Part shown: positions 1 to 12,473 of the stretch, one piece after another
Position numbering within the stretch: the stretch's first letter is position 1
How the letters are laid out: every line of letters begins with the position of its first letter
DNA from: Usnea hakonensis
Taxonomy: Eukaryota > Ascomycota > Lecanoromycetes > Lecanorales > Parmeliaceae
NCBI GenBank assembly: GCA_013423325.1
Contig: BLJB01000010.1
Span: 124,001-188,000, forward strand
Reading direction: 5' to 3'
DNA: 64,000 nt
Program-made: the position numbers and the translations under genes
The notes under the pieces: model-generated
The model's database searches: none
Seen by the model: the letters and a program-made list of their open reading frames with translations, nothing else
Told to the model about the DNA's origin: nothing

Positions 1-622
1 AAAACTTTCCCGAGAGGCGGCTCATCGTTTTGGCTGTTACAATCTTCAGTTTTGATATTCCTGGGATCTGTCTGAGCAGCTGTCGTCTCGCCGGTGACGC
101 TCAGCTTGTAAGAAGGGTAAGTGAGGGAGCCGAAGAAGTCGGTCAATGTCTCCTTGATAGCTAGTGGCCAGTCAATGCCTGTGAAAGCACCGTATCCTGC
201 ATTGCAGACAATGGTGTCAAGGCGTGGGATATGTTGGATGAGTCTGGCGGATAGGATTTGCACGGAACGAAGGGATGTTAGGTCAACTTGCTCGGGCTGA
301 AGAGATATTCGATGTTTCAGAGGCGCATCTAATTCTTTTGATTGCCTTTCGAGATGTTTCTCAAGGCGCTTGACAGTGTCATTGCTCTTGCTAGAATCTC
401 GAGTGGTAACGATGAGGGTAAGACATTCAAATGTTGGTCGTAAAGACGTGAATTCCTTGATTAGTCGGCAACATATAGCGAACCCCAGGCCACTAAATAG
501 TGCTATCTGTCAGCAATTGGACTTTGAATTTTTAATTGCCATGTTTACCTGTTAGCTCCGGTGACAAGTATATAGCTGTGCTGTTCATTATCTTGTGGAT
601 GCAATTCATCCGTCTCATCCAT
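1..622 (-). CDS. erg27: 3-keto-steroid reductase, 5' part only (window edge)
   Basis: Short-chain dehydrogenase of the ERG27 type, which reduces the 3-keto group during C4 demethylation in ergosterol synthesis at the ER. Exon 1 is 549-622 and exon 2 runs from 492 to the window edge. The 56-bp intron splits the cofactor motif: exon 1 ends in VTGANS and exon 2 continues with GLGFAI, together giving the Rossmann TGxxxGxG. Further on, the NAG motif (CNAGYGAF) is present. The ATG at 622 was chosen because it keeps the VTGANS frame; the nearer ATG (587) is out of frame. The catalytic YxxxK region and C-terminus lie outside the window. Another SDR is possible, but the long insert between the Rossmann motif and NAG fits ERG27. 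Confidence 0.85.
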
Positions 623-1111
623 GGCAAGAATTGGAAGCAAGATTTTCCGCAAGCGCGACTCCCTGCATTTTCAACCTCGGTCGCTCACAGCTAATATACC
701 ACCATCATCATGTAAAGTAGTGATAAAACACAATGCTCTTCATACTTTGTGCGTTCATATTGAGTATGTGCTTTGGTGCTGCATTTTTTGCGTGACCACA
801 TCCGGTAAGTACTTTACTCTCTGTTATGTCTGGACGCTTTTCTTCGCGGTCGATTAGGAAAAAAGATGACTACATTCCTCACGAGATATCCTGAATCCAG
901 TCAAAGGAGGACTAGAACTAGCTTCAGCTTTCCGCAAGCGGTGCTGTATTCCCCTTGTGCCGTTCTCATGGAGACAAAACACGTGGCGTGGCAAGCACAT
1001 TCCTTTGTCTTGCCCACCTCTGTATCTTGCTCAAGTCTTTCTGTATACCGTCATTGCCCCAAAATGTATCGTCTTTTCTTCCCAGAAGAATTTCTCTAAA
1101 ACGCTGTCTCA
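623..1111. other. intergenic, divergent promoters
   Basis: About 490 bp between the start of erg27 (minus) and the start of the CFEM gene (plus), so it probably carries both promoters. Short open frames here show no family resemblance. I see no repeat or RNA gene. Confidence 0.5.
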
Positions 1112-2686
1112 ATGTTACGGGAAATTTTGGTCATTGCTACTTTGGCGGCGGCAGCGTCTTCAGCGTCTTCAGCCCCATCGTCTGCATCGTCATCGTCTAG
1201 CAGCGGAGCTCTTTCTTCGCTGCCACCCTGCGTTGTAAGTCAATTGAATTAGACGCTATGGTTAGGATTTGCTGACAGCTTACGTCTAGCAATCATGTCT
1301 TCAAAATGCAACGGTGTCTCAAGAGGGGAGTTGTTCGTCTGTGGACATCAAATGCCTGTGTAGCAGTAACCTCTACCTGGACACCCTCGGTTGTTGTCTC
1401 TCAAAGAACTGCAATCAGGCAGACCAACAATGTACGCAAGCTCTGCGCGAGATAGATTCGATTATCTGCTAATCTATCTGAAGCCGCCGCAAATTTCAAT
1501 TCACAAGTTTGTTCAAACGTCGGTGTCAATGCTCCACTCATCGCAGGATGCCCGGAAACCACTACAGATTCTCGGGGATCGCTTACGACCGTCTTGACGA
1601 ACAAGCAAGGAATGACGGAAACCGGTCAAGGCGCATCAGCGACTAGTTACAATTCTGGAACGGTTGAGGCTGGACCTAGTGTGGCTATTACAGGCCCCGT
1701 GGTTACGTTCACTGGAGCGCCAATCCTGACAGGGAACTGTACAGTCCCACAGTTCGCCACGGCCACACTGAATGCTGGCGAAATCCTTGAGTACCCTTGG
1801 ATTGGCTGTTCAGAAGAAGCTGCAGACTGCTGTCCCTTCAATGTCAATGTCGGAGGAAGACTTAGCGTTTGTCCGCATGACTACTTTACTACAAGTAATG
1901 CATGCTGCCCTACGTATGTTTCTCTTCAGTGGAAGTCTCGTTCAGTATTCCACTGACTCTTCGCGCAGTGGCTGGTCAGTCTACACTTCCGCGCTTGCAG
2001 GCGAAACACCCTGCTATACAACATCAAGTCTAGCTCTCCAAGCTCCAAATGTGACATCGACTGCCTCTGGAGCGTCGGTAAGCATTATCAACACCGAAAT
2101 TTTTACTCTCCGCTACGCCCTCGAGCAACAGCAACAATCCTCGCTATCGACGGGCCCCACAATTGGCATCGCTGTTGGCGTGTCCTGTGCTGGAATCATC
2201 GCATTACTCGCATTGGCCATCTTCATCCGAAAGCGCCGTGCCCAGAAACGCGCCCAACGAGACGAAGCCAACATGCCCAAGCCCGAATCCGGAAACATGT
2301 ACCAACGCGGCTCCATCGGCGCACAGACCGCCGTCTCGGAGTTGCCCAGTCCTCAAATGATCCGTTCTCCCACGCCACCACTGCCGGAGAACGCCCTATG
2401 GTACCATATGCCTTTGGGAAGCCATGCACCTGGTAGAGCAATGACGCCGACGGAATTAATAGGGAGTACATACATCAATGAGCATCATCCAGCGTACGGT
2501 GTCAGCCCTCTGACGCCCAATGTGAATGGGTTCCATGATGTACCGGGACCGCCGGAGGAGTTGGCGGGGGATGATCCGATGAAGGGGAAAGCGTCACGGG
2601 AGACGGCGCCGGCAGAGTCGAGAGTCGAGGTGCGTGGTGGCTCGGCGCTGAAGGAAGATAGTGAGAGGAGTGAGGGCGCTGGTTGA
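1112..2686 (+). CDS. CFEM-domain single-pass membrane protein
   Basis: Exons 1112-1234, 1290-1431, 1484-1913 and 1969-2686; all phases agree. The protein has an N-terminal signal sequence, a Ser/Ala-rich stretch, then a CFEM cysteine domain running from PPC through CLC, GCC and KNC to QVCSNVGV. The last conserved cysteine is reached only when the 52-bp intron at 1432-1483 is removed. A second extracellular Cys-rich part follows (DCCPF, ACCPT), then one transmembrane helix (about GIAVGVSCAGIIALLALAIF) and a basic RKRR stop-transfer signal. The cytosolic tail is about 150 residues and low in complexity. CFEM proteins are fungal surface proteins; some bind haem, others act as receptors in pathogenicity. 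The TM plus tail suggests a receptor or sensor rather than a GPI-anchored haemophore. Exact role unknown. Confidence 0.8.
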
Positions 2687-2931
2687 TGCAAGGCGTGGGA
2701 ATTGGAGTTTGGGCGTTGAGTCAAGCTATTAGCGTATCTAGTCGGTTTCGTAGTTTTCACATATATTATAACCATAACGTAGTCAACTCCTGGAGTCTGG
2801 TGACTGATCATCTCATATCCTGATATCGCGTACTGTGGAATAAGGTGCTTCGATTGTTCTGCTCTTGGAGCAATGTTTTGCATTCTCGGTCCTCTTAATA
2901 GAAGCGCTTGCTAAAAGTACTCATGGTATCA

Positions 2932-4414
2932 TCAACTAGCAAAAACCCTAACGTTCAAATCCACACTCCCAGTCGCCATCACACACCTGATCGTCTCCTG
3001 CCCACCCGGATCATCCTTCCCCTTCCCCGCCGCATCCCCATTCACCCCATTCACCACAGGCCCCTTCATCACCCCCGGCGCCCACCTCAAACAACTCACA
3101 AAATGCCCATGCGCGTCATCAATCGTTTTCACGCACTTGCCTTCCTGAGCCAGATCCCAGCACCGGATCGTCTTATCGTCGCTGACGCTGAGCAGATACT
3201 TGCCGCCGGGATGGAAGACGAGCGCGCGGATCCAGTTGTCGTGGCCGACGAGCGTTTTCACGAGCGTGCCTCGCGAGTCCCAGATCTTGATGCTCTTGTC
3301 CCGCGAGCCCGTGGCGAGGTATTCGCCCGAACTGCTCGGCGGTGGCGGTTTCTTGAGTCCGGCGAGCGTGGCCAGGTGGGGGTAGGAGGCGGCGGGAGCG
3401 AAGATGCAGCATTCGATGACGTGCTCGTGGCCGAGGAATGTGGCTTTGGCTTCGCCGGAGCTGGCGTCCCAGAGTCGTGCGGTCTGGTCGTTGCCGGCGG
3501 AGAGCAGCCAGCGGCCGTCGAAGCTGGGCGCTACGTCTCGGACCCAGTCGACGTGTCCGCTGAGCGTTTTGACGCAGTAACCTGTGCTGACGTCCCATAT
3601 GCGGAGCGTCTTGTCGCGGGAGGCGGAGACGAGGAGGTTCCCTGAGGCTGGGGAGCCTGCTGCGCCCGAGGGCACGAAGCGGACTGCTGAGACGGAGTGG
3701 TCGTGGCCGGGTAAGGTTCGGATGTTCTTGTATTCGTCTGAGGGATCCCAGAGCTTGATCGTTAGGTCTGATGAGCAGGAGGCGAGCAGTGTGCCGCCCC
3801 TTGGGCCGCCGAAATCGCAGCTCAACACGGCTTTTGTGTGGCCTTTCAGGGTGCGCTCGAGCTCGCCGAGTTCCCAGTCCCAGATTTTGAGGGTTGTATC
3901 TTCGGAGCCTGAGGCGAGGGAGGAGAAGATGGGGTGGAAAGCGACGCAGTTGACGGGAGAGCGATGGGATTGTAGAGTATGTCTGGCGGGCGAACGAGGA
4001 AGCCAGGAGGCTGGGTCTTGGTTTCTGCGGGATAGAGAGGTGGGTGTCGCGCTGTCGAGCTCGGATTGAAGGGTTGAGTTGCGAGACTCAAGGTCCATTA
4101 TCTATAATGGCTGGGTCAGCTTGACTGTTGGCATTTTCTGGTGTAGTGGCCAACCTTCTTCTGTAGTCTGACCACGCTCGTCCATTTCTTCTCCAATAGT
4201 CCCTCATATTTCTTGCTGGTGGCATCGTCAAAGGAGTCCCCTATTCCTAATTCCTCCCTGAGAGCGGCTGCGCTGCTGGAAAGCTTGGTAGAAGATAGGT
4301 AGGCGATTATGGATTTGTGACTAGAGAGAATGTCAGAGCGCGCAGTGGCTGATGACCATATCAAATGCTTACTCACAGCTCCTCTGCTTGCCGTGTCGTA
4401 AGAAGCTGGCTCAT
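2932..4414 (-). CDS. nudF: NudF/PAC1 (LIS1) dynein regulator
   Basis: Exons 4377-4414, 4155-4320 and 2932-4101 (457 residues, close to the usual ~445). The N-terminus begins MSQLLTTRQAEEL, the LisH dimerisation motif, and continues into a coiled coil (KKWTSVVRLQKK). A seven-blade WD40 propeller follows, with repeats ending KIWDWE, KLWDPS, RIWDVS, RLWDAS, KIWDSR and RCWDLA and a last one ending DLNVRVF. LIS1 binds the dynein motor at microtubule plus ends and is needed for nuclear migration and hyphal growth. Small first exons are typical of the family. It converges with the CFEM gene and is divergent from a second microtubule gene at 5062. Identification is very firm. Confidence 0.97.
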
Positions 4415-5061
4415 GGCGAGACTGCTGGAGCTTTCGACCTTCAAACCTCTTCCCCGCTCAGTTTCGAGGCTTGGAGATGATACTAGACTGTATACTGTTA
4501 TGAATGGGGGTCTGAGAATATTTCCGTGCAGTGCTGAAGCTCCTTGACGATTCAAGAAGTGAGACAGAAACGCCCAGAGTCCTCAAGATCATTCCTGCGG
4601 GAGATCTTATATTCCGGACTACGGCAGATGTGAAGGCTTGGACCTCAGAAAGTAAGAGAGGTCCAGGTATGATGATATCGTGTGATAAGTACGCACTCAT
4701 TCACTGTCTAATGTTAAAATGTGATGTACTCCGTACTCTGTACTATGTTGAAGTTGAAGGTCCCATTTCACCCATGCAAATATAAACGCGGAGGAAGGTG
4801 CCGCGGAACGCCAAGCCCCTCGGCCCGCCTTTTGTTGACATTCACGTCACCTAGTCTGCAGCCAGCACGTCCTTGAGACTCGAAATACAACCAATATCAT
4901 CGTCGTACTATCCAAGCCTCTGATTGAAATATCGGGACGTCCCACTTGATCGCCGGTCGTACGACCAGATCGTCTACGCCTCAGTCCCAGCCAGAAGAGC
5001 CGTCAAAGTCCCTTTAGGCAGCCCGCAGCAAATAAAGAATTGTGCTTCCCAATCTGCATAC
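4415..5061. promoter_or_regulatory. shared divergent promoter region nudF / stu2
   Basis: About 650 bp separates the start codons of nudF (minus) and the TOG-domain gene (plus). No other convincing gene lies here, so both promoters and 5' leaders must share it. No specific element was identified. Confidence 0.5.
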
Positions 5062-7828
5062 ATGGCGGAACAAGAGGAAGATTTCAGCTCTTTGCCATTG
5101 CCTGATCGTTTTACACACAAGGTGCGTGAAGAGAGTCTCAAATTACGAATCCCCTTGTCGCTGAATGATGGTAGAACTGGAAAGTGCGAAAGGAAGGCTA
5201 CGAAGATGCCGCGGAAACATTCGCCAAAACTCCAGATGAATCAGATCCGGCCTTCAGGCCTTTCATACAAGATTCTGGGTTATGGCGCGGGGCTGTCCTT
5301 GACTCGAATGTAGCGGCGCAACAGGAGGGAGTCAATGCTTTGTGCGCCTTCATCAAGTTTGGAGGTGCACAAGCAGCTTCGAGGTGGGTGGCGCTGCACG
5401 ATTGATTACGGATGTGTTGACGCTGACTGGGTGTGGCATTAGATCTCGAAGTGCGACGGTCACTCCTATTGTCGAGAAGGGCCTGTCTTCTACTAAAGCC
5501 GCAACGAAGCAGAGCTCGGTCGAGGCACTTTTACTTTATGTGGAGGTCGAGGGCAAGGCAGATGCACTACTGGAAGATCTTCTCCAAGGTCTATCAAATA
5601 AACAGCCTAAAATCGTTGCCGCGACACTCGGGGCATTAACGGCCCTGTATCATGCCTATGGGGTGAAGATAATAGAACCAAAACCACCGCTGAAGGCGCT
5701 ACCAAAAGTATTTGGCCATGCAGATAAGAACGTACGAGCGGAAGCCTCGAATCTCGCCGTCGAACTTTATCGGTGGCTTCGCGAAGCTATGAAAACTACT
5801 TTCTGGAACGATCTCAAACCTGTACAGCAGCAAGATCTGGAAAAATTGTTCGAAGCAGTGAAATCAGAGCCAGCACCGAAACAGGATCGATTGCTCCGAT
5901 CACAGCAGGCCGCAAAGGAAATCGCTTCTACCGTTGTCGACGATGCCGAAGCCGATGACGAGGTCGAAGAAGTTCCGGAGATCGAGGCATTTGACCTAGC
6001 TGAGCCTGTTGACGTGATCAAGAAAATGCCGAGTGACTTTCACGAAAGATTAGCGTCAGCGAAATGGAAGGACCGTAAGGATACTCTCGACGAACTTTAC
6101 GAGGTGGCGAATACCGAGCGAATACAGGACGGTCATTATGACGAAGTAATCCAGGGGCTTGCAAAATCAATGAAGGACGCAAATGTAGCTGTGGTCACAG
6201 TCGCCGCCAATTGCATTACCGTGCTCGCCAAAGGCTTACGAAGAGGTTTTGCGAAATACAGAAGCCGAATGTTGGCCCCAGTTATGGAACGGTTGAAGGA
6301 GAAGAAACCATCTGTGGTAGAAGCCTTAAATCAAGCCTTGGACGCAGTCTTCTTGTCAACTGGTCTTTCAGAGTGTCTAGAGGACATTCTCGAATTTTCG
6401 AAGCATAAGAATCCTCAGGTCAAGTCAGAAACCCTCGGATTTCTAATTCGATGTCTCAAGACGACTAGAGAAGTGCCATCGAAGCCGGAGGTGAAGTCGA
6501 TCGCAGACGCAGCCACGAAACTCTTAACCGAATCAACAGAAGCTATAAGATCTGCTGGCGCTGAGACCCTCGGCACTTTGATGAAGATAATGGGCGAGAG
6601 GCAGATGCAGCAATATCTAGAGGGTCTCGACGACATTCGAAAAACAAAGATAAAGGAGTATTGCGATGCAGCGCAAGTGAAAGCAAAGGACAAGCCAAAA
6701 CCCGTCGCACCTCCGCCAAAAGCCGCTCCACCTCCACAGAAAAGACCGGTCAAGAAGGCGGCTCCAGGTCTGAAACCTCCAGTCAAGCGAGCATCCACAC
6801 CACAAGCAGAAAACCCAGCAGCACCATCGCCGCAAACTAAGGCAGCACCAGGTAGAGCCATACCATCTAAATTAGGTAGCTTGCCCAAGCCTGGCCTTAC
6901 TGCTCCTTCTGCCGGCTTGAAGAAGAAGCTCCCGGGCACCGGTCCAGGCCCGATAGCCCAATCACCTCGCCGAAACATCAGCTCACCCGGCCCCTACGAG
7001 GAAGCAGCAGCTCCCAAATTAGGCCGTGGCCTCGCAGGTCGTCCATTAGGAAAACCCTCATCAGCACCCGAGCCCCCTCCGCCTGCGCCTCCAGGGATGA
7101 CACCTGCCGAACGCGCTGAACTTGAAGACCTACGTGCAGAGAAAGAGCATCTACAACGAGTGACCGAAGATCTACGGGCAGAAAAAGCAAAATTCATGTC
7201 CCAGGTCCACGAACTCCAACATCAGAATGCGCAACTAATTGAAGATCATACGCGAGATGTTCTCAGCATCAAAGCAAAGGAAACCCAACTTGTCCGTGCG
7301 CGGTCAGACGCAGAAGCCGCAGAAACCATGGTGCAAAGGCAAGGCAGAGAAATGGATAGACTGAAGCGAGAGCTTAGTAGAACGGTTCACGATCACAGTC
7401 CTCCTTCCGACGACCAAATTTACCAAGACAACAATGCCAACCCAGCATCGCATCGTCCGAGCGCGGAGCAGTACGATAGAAGCCGCTCGGAAAGCAGAGA
7501 CGTGGGCTATCAGCGAGCGAGAGGCTATATGGGTAGTCCAAGCGAGGAGAAGGAGAACGGAGGACTGAACGTGGGTGGTGGGAAGAGGGAAGCGGAAACG
7601 CCGGTCGTGACGAGTCAAATTGGTGGCGGGGGTTTGACTGATGGTAGGGGGGAAATGGGATCGGATGAGCAGACGGTGGATAGTTGGAAGAGGGCGGGGG
7701 AGGTTACGAGTAGGCTGAAGGCGAGGATTGAGATGATGAAGGTGCGTGTTTCCCATCCAACGGTTCGTGGGACTTGAGCTGAAGGCGGCGGATAGGCAAA
7801 GCAAGGACTTACGAAGCCGGGTGGATGA
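5062..7828 (+). CDS. Stu2/Alp14/XMAP215 microtubule polymerase
   Basis: Exons 5062-5121, 5175-5383, 5443-7741 and a short last exon. Starts MAEQEEDFSSLPLPDRF; two TOG domains follow. TOG1 (about residues 1-240) contains NWKVRKEGYE and LWRGAVLDSN; TOG2 (about 290-510) contains KWKDRKDTLDEL and ANCITVLAKGLRRGF. A Pro/Ala/Lys-rich microtubule-binding linker leads to a C-terminal coiled coil (AELEDLRAEKEHLQRV). The family adds tubulin at plus ends and kinetochores. The last splice is ambiguous: acceptor 7795 gives a 54-bp intron and stop at 7828; acceptors 7778 or 7784 give very short introns (37/43 bp) and a stop at 7847. I preferred the usual intron length. Confidence 0.9.
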
Positions 7829-8891
7829 ACGACGCGGGAAAAAGTGAGAGTGGAGCGAAGATATTGTGCCGCTCTTTTTGATGCTCACATGATTTTTATA
7901 ATAGTGTCGGTTTTTACATGCATGATACCACGGGAGCGGGGTAGCATGAGCTCAGGGGCTGCTTTTTTTTTTCATTGGGAGCTCCGGGTTTAGAAAAAGA
8001 AATCTGTGCTACCTAAGGTACCCTACTGCGCAGAACAGATAGACAATAGTCCGTTTTTTTTTTTGCACTTGTTCAATGGCTTCTTCTGGACTCGTGTTGT
8101 GAATATGAATATTTCTTGTTGTTGTTGTTGTTGTTGTTGTTGAGGTTGAGGTAGGTACGTGTATGTTATGTTATGTTATGTCCTTGGATCCTGGCTCTGT
8201 GGGATAGCTATTCATGATAAGTTTTTGGATGGTTAGTGTGGTGTTCTTGAGACGATTTTATTTTTATATCGGGTCCTGGGGTTTTAGATGGTGTTGGTGG
8301 TTGATGGGGGATTTTGCTGGTGGTGGTTTGGGAGGAAGGGAGGGGTTGGGGGTGAGAGGTTAGGGGAGGGAAGGAGGGGGGTCGTTGTGAGAGGAGAAGG
8401 TGGTTGATGGACTCCGGGGTGGTGAGGGGGAATTGTGAGTCTGGGCTACTCAGGCCTATATTAATCGTGGCGGAGGATATCGATCGGTGGGCCCTAAAGT
8501 CACCCCTAAAGTAACTCTTTAAGTGACTCTTTGAGTAAGATAGACCCTAAGAGGCCCTATAAGGTTGGCCCCGAGTCTTTTACCCTCGAGGATATTCTTT
8601 GATTGTTTTCTCTCTTTTTTTGTTTCTCTCTTTTCTTTTTTCTAGAGAGACTAGCTAAGTTTATGAACTATTAGAACTATAAATCTTTTCGGGGTAAATT
8701 AGGGGAATGAGGGGCACCTTTACGGCTATCTAGGGTATCTTTAGGGGGAGTTTTAGAGGAAATTTTAGGGGTAAGTCTGGGGGCTACCTAGGAAATTTTG
8801 AGATTTCAAAAAAAAGGAGTTACAGTCTGAGTACTGTCCTACCAATAGATATCGTCCGCTATGCCTGTTAACAATGTCGTCACTCACGAAC
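7829..8891. other. intergenic, low complexity
   Basis: About 1 kb between stu2 and the first P450, which converge here. It contains T-runs, a (TTG)n stretch at about 8116-8142, TATGT repeats near 8163-8180, and G-rich purine sequence at 8300-8430. The block at 8480-8800 has many short CCTAA/TTAGG-like words and looks like degraded sequence. No gene is supported. This is the left edge of the accessory island. Confidence 0.45.
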
Positions 8892-10703
8892 CTAACTCTG
8901 GCAAAGCGTCGCACGCGCTATGACCCCCTTTTTGCTCTTCGTGCCAATGATGAATTGGTCACTGTGAGGGTCCACGTCTTCTGGCTCTGTACCAATGAAC
9001 TCGAAATCGAAACGTGAGACGAGCATGACGAGGATCATGTAAAGTTCGGCCCATGCAAGGCTAGACAGTTCCGAGCGTGTCAGTCATAGACTCCTCACTG
9101 GAGCAATTTGTTTGCCGAGAAGGGAGAGAAGAAAGAAAGAATGAAACAGACTCGTGACTTACTGCATGCCCAGACAAATCCTCGTTCCCCTTGAAAATGG
9201 TGCAAACGTCTTCTCTGCCTTCTTCACCCCCTCCTTATTCATCCAGCGGTCCGGATTGAATTTTTGCGCATCCGAATACACCCTCTCATCCCGGTGCATC
9301 AACAGTGCCGTCATGCTTACCGGTGTTCCAGCGGGAATGACAGTATTGTCATCATACACTAGCTCCCGATCGGGCGCAATACGTGCAAGCCGGGTTGCAA
9401 CGCCCGGACTCAAGCGCAGGCCTTCCATTATCACGGCTGTGAGATACGGGAGATGTTCAAGCTGGGTGAGCGTCGGCTCGCCTTGGAGATTTGGGCCAAG
9501 GCTGCTGGAAAAATCCCGCAGCTCGGCGCGAAGGCGACGGAGGAGTGTAGAGTTATTGTAGAGGTGGTAGACGATAAAGCGGAGCGTTTGAGCGACAGTC
9601 TCAAGGCCACCACCGGTGACGGTGTCGACTTCGTCGTTCACTCGACTGAAATCCTTTTCTGCAGGAGGTAGGTTATCAGCCCGGAGGATATCGTGAACGA
9701 TGGTCCGAGGAAGATTTCCATTGACTGTGTTGGAATGAATCTCGGTCATGATCTGCTGAGTCTGCATCTTAGAAGTCTGGTGGTTTCCTTAGCTCTTCGT
9801 CCGTCTAAATGGAATGGGACCCGATATTGAGCCGGCTGCATTTGAAGCTAAAGTGGAAACATTCGCAGCGAGTACCGAGTCCAGAGGCTTACCTTCAGAA
9901 ACGCAATGAATGCCTTTATGTCTGCATCTCCAATCCTTTCGAGCATTGACAATGGCATGGCCTTCAGCATCGGTCCAAGAAAGCGAATGTGTTTCGTTAC
10001 CCGCCACATCATACCGGAACCCTGCAGCATGTTCATGAAATTCTGGTTGAAATCCGTCCGACCTAGGTTATCATAGCTCTTCCCAAGGATGTACTCGGTC
10101 GCGACGTCTGTGGCGGTGGCGCTGAAAGCGGCGCCTAGGTTGAAAACTGACTTCGACGCTGCAGCATTGTCTATACGATCTCGAAGCTTGCTGACCCGAA
10201 TGCGAATAGTGTCTTGTCTGCTAGCGACGTTGCTTTTGGAGAAGTATGTGTTCAGTGGAGTACGCCGCAGTCTATGCAGATTGTGGTCGGTCGTACAGAT
10301 AGAAGAATAAGGAGCTCCGAACGTATCGTAGCTCCAGGAGTACTTATCCCAGCGGCCATCGTGTCGATACAGCTTCTCGTAGAAATGTGCATCGTTCACG
10401 TGGAGCTCGTAGGGGCTAATTCTCACAATTGGACCTAATTGCAGCTGTCAGCACGCTATTAACAATGGTCAACATGGCCACTGTACCGTATTCCTTATGA
10501 AGCTCGGCGATTTTGAATGTGTATTGACCGTTCTGTACCACGTCATAATAAGCTTCGTAGAAGCGACTCAGCGCGGCGAGCTTGGGTCCAGGAAATTTTG
10601 CCAGAGGATGGAGGAAGAGACGGTAAAAAGCAAGACTTATAAGGTAGAGGGAGAAGGTGAACATTAGGGGAAGCCAATAAGAGCCGTTCAGGATGCGATC
10701 CAT
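8892..10703 (-). CDS. cytochrome P450 (cluster 1)
   Basis: Exons 10487-10703, 9893-10434, 9163-9767 and 8892-9060; 510 residues in one consistent frame. N-terminal membrane anchor (LPLMFTFSLYLISLAFYRL), then the proline-rich hinge FPGPKLAAL. I-helix oxygen-binding motif is TGGGLET, ExxR is EGLR, the PERF-like motif is FNPDRW and the haem loop is FSRGTRICLG with Cys near residue 451. The last intron splits the haem loop right after it (CLGM-H-LAWAEL). Architecture is that of ER-bound fungal P450s used in secondary metabolism (trichodiene-oxygenase-like). It lies near an A-T-TE synthetase and an O-methyltransferase, so hydroxylation of that product is the likely role; this is inference. Confidence 0.88.
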
Positions 10704-11066
10704 AATGTTTGCTGCTCACAGAGACAAAGAGAAGGGGAGCTTGATGAAGCACTAGAATGTTGTTAAGTATCAATTTTTAAGGTGGCGCTAGGACTATTTG
10801 AGTACCTTACACAAAGAACCCCGCACCCCCATATACCATCCTAGCTCAGTACGGGCAGCATCGAAGCCGTCTGACTGCAGAGAAGCCTTAAATACTCCCT
10901 GATCTTCGAAAGGGATGCAGTACTTTTTGCGGTATGGGACCCTATCAAGAGATCGGCTACTGCTACTCTCGGAACGAACGCTACCTCAGGCAAGGGCTAT
11001 TTGAGATATATACACGCTGTTCGACCAATCAATCTTTCCGCGTTCCCGAATGCTTATAAAGGCTTA
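10704..11066. other. intergenic
   Basis: About 360 bp between the start of the P450 and the end of the Pth11-like gene. It probably holds the P450 promoter. No feature recognised. Confidence 0.4.
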
Positions 11067-12473
11067 TCAAAGTATGGCTTTTGGCTCCTTAGGCTGGTCA
11101 TATGACACTGAAAAAGCATCTATCTTTTGTATCTCACCATGCTCGTGTGAATTTGCATCCTTGGTACACGTCCCAGCGACGGCGAAATTCTTGGCTTCGT
11201 ATAGGGGCGTATTCTGCTTACGACTTTGCTTGCGCGAGTCTCCTAGCTCGATATCCTGATATGCAGACCGTTCAGAGCTGCTATGGAATCCTGATGAGGA
11301 TCTTTCCCTCTTTGTACGAGCACTGTCCACGAGGCGCACCAGTGACTGGCTAAGGGACCGCAATTTTGAAAATTGAATCTTGCTGACGGCACGGAGAGGC
11401 GGGGCGCAGCCCATGATAATGACAAGGCATTGTTCAATACTTGGGAAAAATTCAACATTAGCAGACTGGTGCTCAAGAGACGTGAAGATTTATGGAGAAC
11501 TTCCACTCACGCTGACCAAAGAATGGAAACGCTTGCATTATCTGAAACGAGGTCAATATAGCCTTGGTGAAATTGGGAAGCCTTCTACTCACACTCGCTA
11601 TCTGCAGCCTTAGCATGGGATTGGGATGTAACTGTCTTCATGATCGAGGCCGCCATAGTACTGGGTTTCATGAGCAGGATAGTACGTAGCTCGCTGATGT
11701 GAGATACGAACAAGAGACCAACACTCATTATGGACACTAGTCCAACCCTTTTCCGCAAAGACATGTTGAGGTTCCATATGATCCAAACGGGGATCGCTAC
11801 ATAAGTCAAATCGCTAAAGGTGAACAAGGCTTTTCATCGAGTCAGCGAGTGACTATGCAAGCAGAGTTCGGGGATAGAGGGGCCTTAACATTGAGCCAAG
11901 TAGGCTAGGTCTTGTTGAACTGCGGGATTTAAGCGGCTTGCGGGTATGGTCGGGTTCCATAGCCCTTGGACTGGACGGCACTGTGCCCAAACAACCACAA
12001 TGACGATTATTGCTACAATAGATTGAAACCCAGTACAAATGATTAAAAATCTCCTAAACCAAAGTTTGTTCCCAAATAATCGAATGAGAAGAATTGTGAT
12101 GGAAATCCTGGCCACAATAGAGACCAAAATCGACGGAGTGGTCGATATCCAATCCCATTTTAAGATATTGATGAGTTGTTCGGTTGTCAAATCAACATCG
12201 TGTTTCCCAAGTCCCCACAAGTAACCCTTCGTGATGCATGCTTGAAAGACGATGAGCAGGACCTGTCAACTTGATCAGCCTGCAGATTTATCACCACATA
12301 TGAGAGAGACATACCCCTGCCAGAAGCATGACCCAGTCATCAGCACCTAGAGCATGCAAAATGTTTACGCGCACATAGAATCTCGTCGCGATCAGAATTA
12401 GGGCGAGGGCAGTAAGAACCCAGGTGACGGAAAGAATGAGCGGTCCATGGCCTGGATCAGATAAATTTGCCAT
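11067..12473 (-). CDS. Pth11-like rhodopsin-fold integral membrane protein
   Basis: Exons that can be placed are 12315-12473, 11890-12262, an exon starting at 11829, an exon ending at 11511 (about 11511-11562), and 11067-11439. The junction between the third and fourth is unresolved: the donor at 11592 would leave a 30-bp intron, while a donor near 11689 gives about 125 bp. The N-terminus has the family motif GADDWVML after a first TM helix; several more TM helices follow (SILVSIVARISITILLI, IVAIIVIVVVWAQC). The hydrophilic tail is about 110 residues. The family includes the Magnaporthe surface-sensing receptor Pth11, but most members have unknown ligands. It lies head-to-head with the A-T-TE synthetase gene. 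Confidence 0.75.

Noticed and set aside
6415..6978. 187-codon glycine-rich minus-strand frame within stu2
   Set aside because: Shadow of the Pro/Ala-rich linker of the real plus-strand gene.
11243..11506. Minus-strand frame across the last intron of the Pth11-like gene
   Set aside because: It reads through the GTGAGT..AAG intron in another frame. The spliced reading restores the seventh-helix region.
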